DNA of 64,000 nucleotides, from assembly GCA_028023455.1 (NCBI GenBank), contig JAQFVV010000055.1, positions 4,744,030 to 4,808,029 on the forward strand. The letters run 5' to 3'. Source of the DNA: Epiperipatus broadwayi (Eukaryota; Onychophora; Udeonychophora; Euonychophora; Peripatidae). The notes under the pieces were generated by a model. That model searched no databases. It had not been told where the DNA came from and saw only the letters and a list, made by a program, of their open reading frames with translations. This document shows, in pieces, positions 59,896-64,000 of the stretch (position 1 is its first letter; the number at the start of each line of letters is the position of its first letter). Both the position numbers and the translations under genes were made by a program.

Positions 59896-61772
59896 TTATA
59901 AGTTATAGTACTATGAATTAATACATTTAAGCATCCTACTATTCATTGATTGTAAAAGTAAAATATTAGACATTAAATATAATAGACAAATTCTGAATTA
60001 TAAATTTTGACCATACAAAGCTCACTGAGCCAGTTTCAACTAAACTTTATTTGCAATGTCACATTCTCAAACATCAAAAATCAAACAGGAACTTGCATTT
60101 ATTTCTATTAAACAGAATTTGTTTGATAGTGTGAATAAAGTTTAATGTCACATGTGATGTTGTATTACAATCATTAAGCACGTAACTCAGGTGCAGCTAG
60201 ATTCTAAATTCAAGGGAAGCAAATACGTAAAAAAGATCCCAGACATTGCTCCAAATAATTTTAAATTCATTGAATATTTTTATTTTGTATTTACAATAAA
60301 AACGATAAAAATGTATATCAATTTAAATAAGCACAAAATTATGCAATGCGAAAAATGTATAAAATGGCATGCATCCTCTCTCACCTGGACTTTATTCCAT
60401 TATTATAATATCAGTAAAACATGAGTTAATATATATATATAATTTGTTTTTTAAGAAACACTTAGGAATGCATTAAAAAGTAACACCTCCAGTTTTTATA
60501 AATCAGATATCCGAAAAATTATTTAAATAAACTTGAAAATAATAACCACTCTCTTGTTTCAATACCAGTCTATTTGTCATTATTCCCCCCAAAATCTTTT
60601 AAGTAAACTTGGAAAATTATGCCCACTTTGCCAATTTATTCGTCAGATAAAAAATTTCCCATTTTTTATCCGATAAAAAGATTGGCATTGATATGAGAAA
60701 ATCTGCGTTATTTGTTGTTTGTTTAAATGATTTTTTTAGAATCAGACTTCTGAATTATCATATTAATGATTTATTTGTGAAAACATGAATATTTATTTTT
60801 GGCTTTTTAGTGCATTTATGAAATAAAAAGACTTTAATTTTTTATTCTACTTATCAAATACTGAATTACTAAAATCAATTTTCCATTAATCATTCAATTT
60901 TAAAATAGAAAAAGTGCAGTTAGCATCAATGTTCCATATGAAATTAAAATTTTTAATTTTTCACCATTTTTAGGCTAAAATTGTTTGCAAACTCTTGAAA
61001 AAAAATGCTGCTGTCTGAAATACACATGTATGCAAAGTTTTAACTAGATTGGGAAATGAATAAAAATTGAGTTTCAAGAGACAAATAGACTAAGTTGAAG
61101 AAAACTGTAATAAAAATTGTAGAAAGGACATTACTTTTGAAGCTTAGGAATAGGGTGCGACTCTTGCCTCTGATATTGCTACATCTCAAATTGATTCTTA
61201 TGCTACCTATATAGGGTTACATAAATTTTCACCTGGTAAAAATAATAACATTGCAACAATTTGAGATTATGATTCAATACATAAGTAATATAATGTTTAT
61301 AAGAATATTATAAATACATATTAAATTAATTATGTTAATACATATTAACAAATCATTTACAACTTAAATACTTACAAACCCAAAGGCATATTAAAATAAT
61401 AAAGAAGGTCAATGTGACTCCTGTTCAAGTCCCTTTATTTGCTTTGGTGTGTCCAGAGGCAAGTCTCTCTATGGTATAAGCTCTCTAAGGCAACACATAA
61501 CATCCAGAACCATGTTATTGCAAGTCTATCTGCACATGTAGCTTCCATTAGCAAGTGTTTTTTGATTTTCTCTCTAGACCATGTGCTCATTTTTTAATTA
61601 CTATTAATTAATTGTTTTTTGATGGAACTGTGTTAACTTATCTCTTTTGATATTTTAAGAAATTTAATTTAAAAATTGTTTCCCCAATTTATAATTCTTT
61701 TGCTAAAACTACATTTTTTTTTAATCTACTGATTTGTTAAATTTTAATATTACTTATACTAAATTTATTATA
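59896..61772. other. Non-coding interval with a hairpin and short direct repeat
   Basis: GATAAAAAAT (60646-60655) and ATTTTTTATC (60661-60670) form a perfect 10-bp AT hairpin. Just upstream, 'AAATAAACTTGAAAATAATAACCACT' and 'AAGTAAACTTGGAAAATTATGCCCACT' (about 60524 and 60600) are a diverged direct repeat. The 77-codon frame at 60191-60424 is unrecognised. Confidence 0.45.
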
Positions 61773-62498
61773 TTTAAACAGCTGATATTTACCCCCTAAG
61801 CACATGTACTGTAATGTTAATTATATTAGCTCAATGATGTCTTATTGAGTATTGGGGATACTCTCAAACCAAAGCCAAGAAAGACTTTTGAAAAGATAAG
61901 AATGACCATTTTATATTTTGAATCTAAATGGATGTAAAGTGAATAAAGAAACTTCTTCGTGCTCTCAAACTAAGACACTTTAGATTAGCCTATATAATTG
62001 AATTTAGGTTCAAAACCTAAGACAGTTCCTCTTTTCAAAAGTCTCTATCTTGTACTTTGGTTTGAGAGTATCTTCAATGCTCCCAAGATATCATGGAGCT
62101 AGTATAACAGCACTCCAGCACATCTCTATGATCTAAATTCCTGCTGTTTAAATTATATGATCTCTGTGCTAGTTAATAAGATTGAATATTACATAATTTC
62201 TAATAGTTTGTAATATTAATATATAGTAAATTAAAAAATTTCATGAACATTAATATTTAGACAGAAATTAATGGATGTAACATGAATTAAGAAACATTGT
62301 CATGCTCTCAAACGAAGACACTTTAGATTAGGCTAAATAACTGAATTTAGGTTTAAAAGATAAGGCCACTCTTTTCAAAAGTCTCTATCTTGTGATTTGG
62401 TTTGAGAGTATTCTCAGTATTCAACAAGACATTGTTGAGCTAGTACAATAACACTATAGCACATTTGCTTAGGATATAAATCCCTGCTGTTTAAATTA
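61773..62498. repeat. 380-bp palindrome plus an extra direct arm
   Basis: Left arm 61773-61896 and right arm 62030-62152 are inverted copies (outer ends TTTAAACAGC and GCTGTTTAAA; shared CTCTCAAACCAAAG and GACTTTTGAAAAG) around a 133-bp loop. Loop plus right arm (61928-62152) are then repeated in the same orientation at 62271-62498 ('ATGGATGTAA', 'GACACTTTAGATTAG', 'TTTGGTTTGAGAGTAT'). The design mirrors 30799-31778 although the sequences are unrelated. Non-coding; probably a foldback-type mobile element. Confidence 0.88.
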
Positions 62499-62724
62499 CA
62501 AAATTGAATATTACATAAATTTATTATTATTATTTTAACTTTAAATGTATATGTATTTCAATATATATGCAAATATACATATATATGTGTGTGTGTTGAA
62601 ATGAAAGTTTTCATGGGTGAAAGATATTTTATGATGCATGTTTTTGGGAGTAGCTGTGTTTAACAGAATAAAATAAATTTATTATCATTTCAATAAGATA
62701 TGAAAAATATATAGTATTAATTAT
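62499..62724. other. AT-rich spacer with short TA/TG microsatellite
   Basis: A (TA)n(TG)n run lies at about 62560-62600. Nothing else seen. Confidence 0.4.
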
Positions 62725-62806
62725 ATGAATATAGTATATAGAATTGTTTCACTTGATTGGTGAGTATGAATATAGTATATAGAATTGTTTCACTTGATTG
62801 GTGAGT
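62725..62806. repeat. Exact 41-bp tandem duplication
   Basis: 62725-62765 and 62766-62806 are identical, each beginning ATGAATATAGTATATAGAAT and ending GATTGGTGAGT. Recent duplication. Confidence 0.93.
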
Positions 62807-63339
62807 AGTCCAATTTACATTTAGCAGGATTTTTTTATATTTATTTGTGTTAAGAAACTTTTCTAAATAGTTGGTAATTTTATTGTTTCATCGTGTTTAT
62901 TAATGCAGTTTTTTTATTTTCAAAAAATTTCTATAGCTTCTCTAAATATTCTTTGATTGTGGTTATCACATGTGGATATGATTTGCAACAGCAGTACCTA
63001 AAACATGAAAAGGAGGTGCTGGAGATGTTGAGAATTTTCTTTACTGCATTAAAGTGTTTGTCTTTTCTAGCATTTATATGTTGATTGCATCTTCCTATTT
63101 ATGTAATTGGACACGTGGAATTTTATAGACGTTTTGGTCTTTGAAAGGGATTGCATCTTCAGGTTTGATTAGAATGTTATTAATCTTTTGCTCAGTAGAG
63201 AATGTTGCATTTTAGTACTTTTCTAATTTTATCAAATCCATTTACTTCTGTTTCTAATCACCACTCAATCCTTTTTTCTTTTCAAAATATACATTACATA
63301 TAACCATATAATTCTATAATTAAAACACTTCCTCTTTTC
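62807..63339. other. Non-coding spacer
   Basis: No recognisable gene; the 63-codon frame at 62893-63084 is unconvincing. Confidence 0.4.
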
Positions 63340-64000
63340 TTTACAAAAACTTTATTTATTGTATATATATATATATCCACTTGTTCCAACATTTCAACTA
63401 TTTTTACTTTATAGTCATTTTCAAGGATCTAGACCAAAAAAATATTACATTATAACAAACTTCATATAATAAAACCAAAAAGACCAAAAAAATAAATAAA
63501 TATAAAAACACAAAAAAATATATAAACCCCATAAAAATTAAAATAAATAAAATACATTAAAATCAATTAAATTAAAACATAAAATATACACCACACTTAC
63601 TTGTCTCCCTTCTCAAAAAATTTTCCCTTTTTACATTTTCTTTTATCCAAAATCCAATTGTTACAATAAAACACTTATTTCCTTCTTCTTTCTTATATAC
63701 TTCAAAATTATATTTATTTCCAAAAATAATTCTTTATGCATTACTTATCCAATTCTATTTAAAACAGGTTTATATCTTTTTATATATAAACTCTTTTACC
63801 ATTCTTTCTTTATATAATCTAATCCCCTCCAACATTTTAATCTTAAAATCTATATATCCAACTTCCTTACTATGTATATTTACATTAAAATTCCTATCTC
63901 TCAAATGCTGTTTCAATCTTGTCTCTAATTTGTTCTTTGTTGTACCAATATATGATACATCTTTATTATCTTTTTTACAATCCAAACACTCTATTTTATA
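63340..64000 (-). mobile_element. Penelope-like element, GIY-YIG end and 3' region, runs off window
   Basis: The endonuclease frame is open from the window edge down to a stop near 63770. It reads ECLDCKK, then SYIGTTKNKLETRLKQHLRD, then VGYIDFKIKMLEG and MVKEFIYKK. CLDC...YIGxTxxKLxxRLxxH is the GIY-YIG nuclease signature as found at the C terminus of Penelope-like elements: second half of GIY-YIG, the catalytic Arg and the following His, with a Cys pair before it. The 3' region down to 63340 is C-rich on this strand and ends with GATCCTTGAAAATG, a 5-bp stem (63397-63401 with 63411-63415) and GTTGAAATGTTGG, as in the copies at 24.6 and 28.7 kb. This is the least damaged Penelope copy here; its RT would lie beyond 64000. 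Confidence 0.88.

Overview
This is an intergenic or intronic stretch of a eukaryotic nuclear genome, almost certainly from an invertebrate animal. It is very AT-rich (roughly three quarters A+T by eye), full of homopolymer runs and TA/CA microsatellites, and has no bacterial-style open reading frames. The evidence for an animal is the repeat fauna: Penelope-like elements (RT plus GIY-YIG endonuclease), Merlin DNA transposons, an RTE-like LINE, and a short tRNA-derived SINE. Cnidarian, flatworm and mollusc genomes all carry this mix, so I do not name a species.

Layout. 0-0.6 kb: two small coding-like stretches, possibly the 3' end of a gene. 2.4-4.7 kb: T-rich minisatellite, then a ~1.08-kb pogo/Tigger-like non-autonomous DNA element with a nested inverted repeat. 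5.2-5.6 kb: 3' end of an RTE-like LINE. 6.5-18.9 kb: a few short exon-like blocks with good splice signals; the best (6562-6641) encodes a PWWP-like segment most like DNMT3. A foldback element sits at 16.25-17.02 kb. 24.5-28.9 kb: a nested transposon cluster with two Penelope-like 3' ends in opposite orientation, enclosing a Merlin 5' end, a ~1.6-kb array of ~400-bp units that reverses orientation midway, and a Merlin-related MITE. A SINE with a 16-bp target-site duplication lies inside the second Penelope copy. 29.0-29.7 kb and 39.2-39.9 kb: two broken Merlin transposase genes, minus strand. 30.8-31.8 kb: a 614-bp palindrome related to the 26-kb array, plus one more direct arm. 36.9-38.3 kb: ~600-bp direct repeats. 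40.8-42.3 kb: two RTE-like fragments head to head, then a second SINE with a 15-bp target duplication. 47.3-49.3 kb: a 492-bp element with terminal inverted repeats and an 18-bp duplication, a degraded relative, and a 255-bp foldback. 49.3-54 kb: unassigned, with an apparent strand-composition switch near 51.6 kb. 54.7-57.8 kb: a tandem duplication, a 4-copy minisatellite, and a Penelope-like RT/endonuclease relic. 59.5-59.9 kb: another relative of the 47-kb element. 61.8-62.5 kb: another palindrome plus direct arm. 63.3 kb to the end: 3' end of a Penelope-like element whose endonuclease frame is still open at the window edge.

No complete host gene can be assembled. The window's main interest is its non-coding repeat architecture: at least four unrelated repeat families occur as paired inverted units, two with one extra direct copy, and a Merlin MITE can be linked to Merlin copies in the same window by shared ends. 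No operon, CRISPR array or intact tRNA/rRNA gene was seen.
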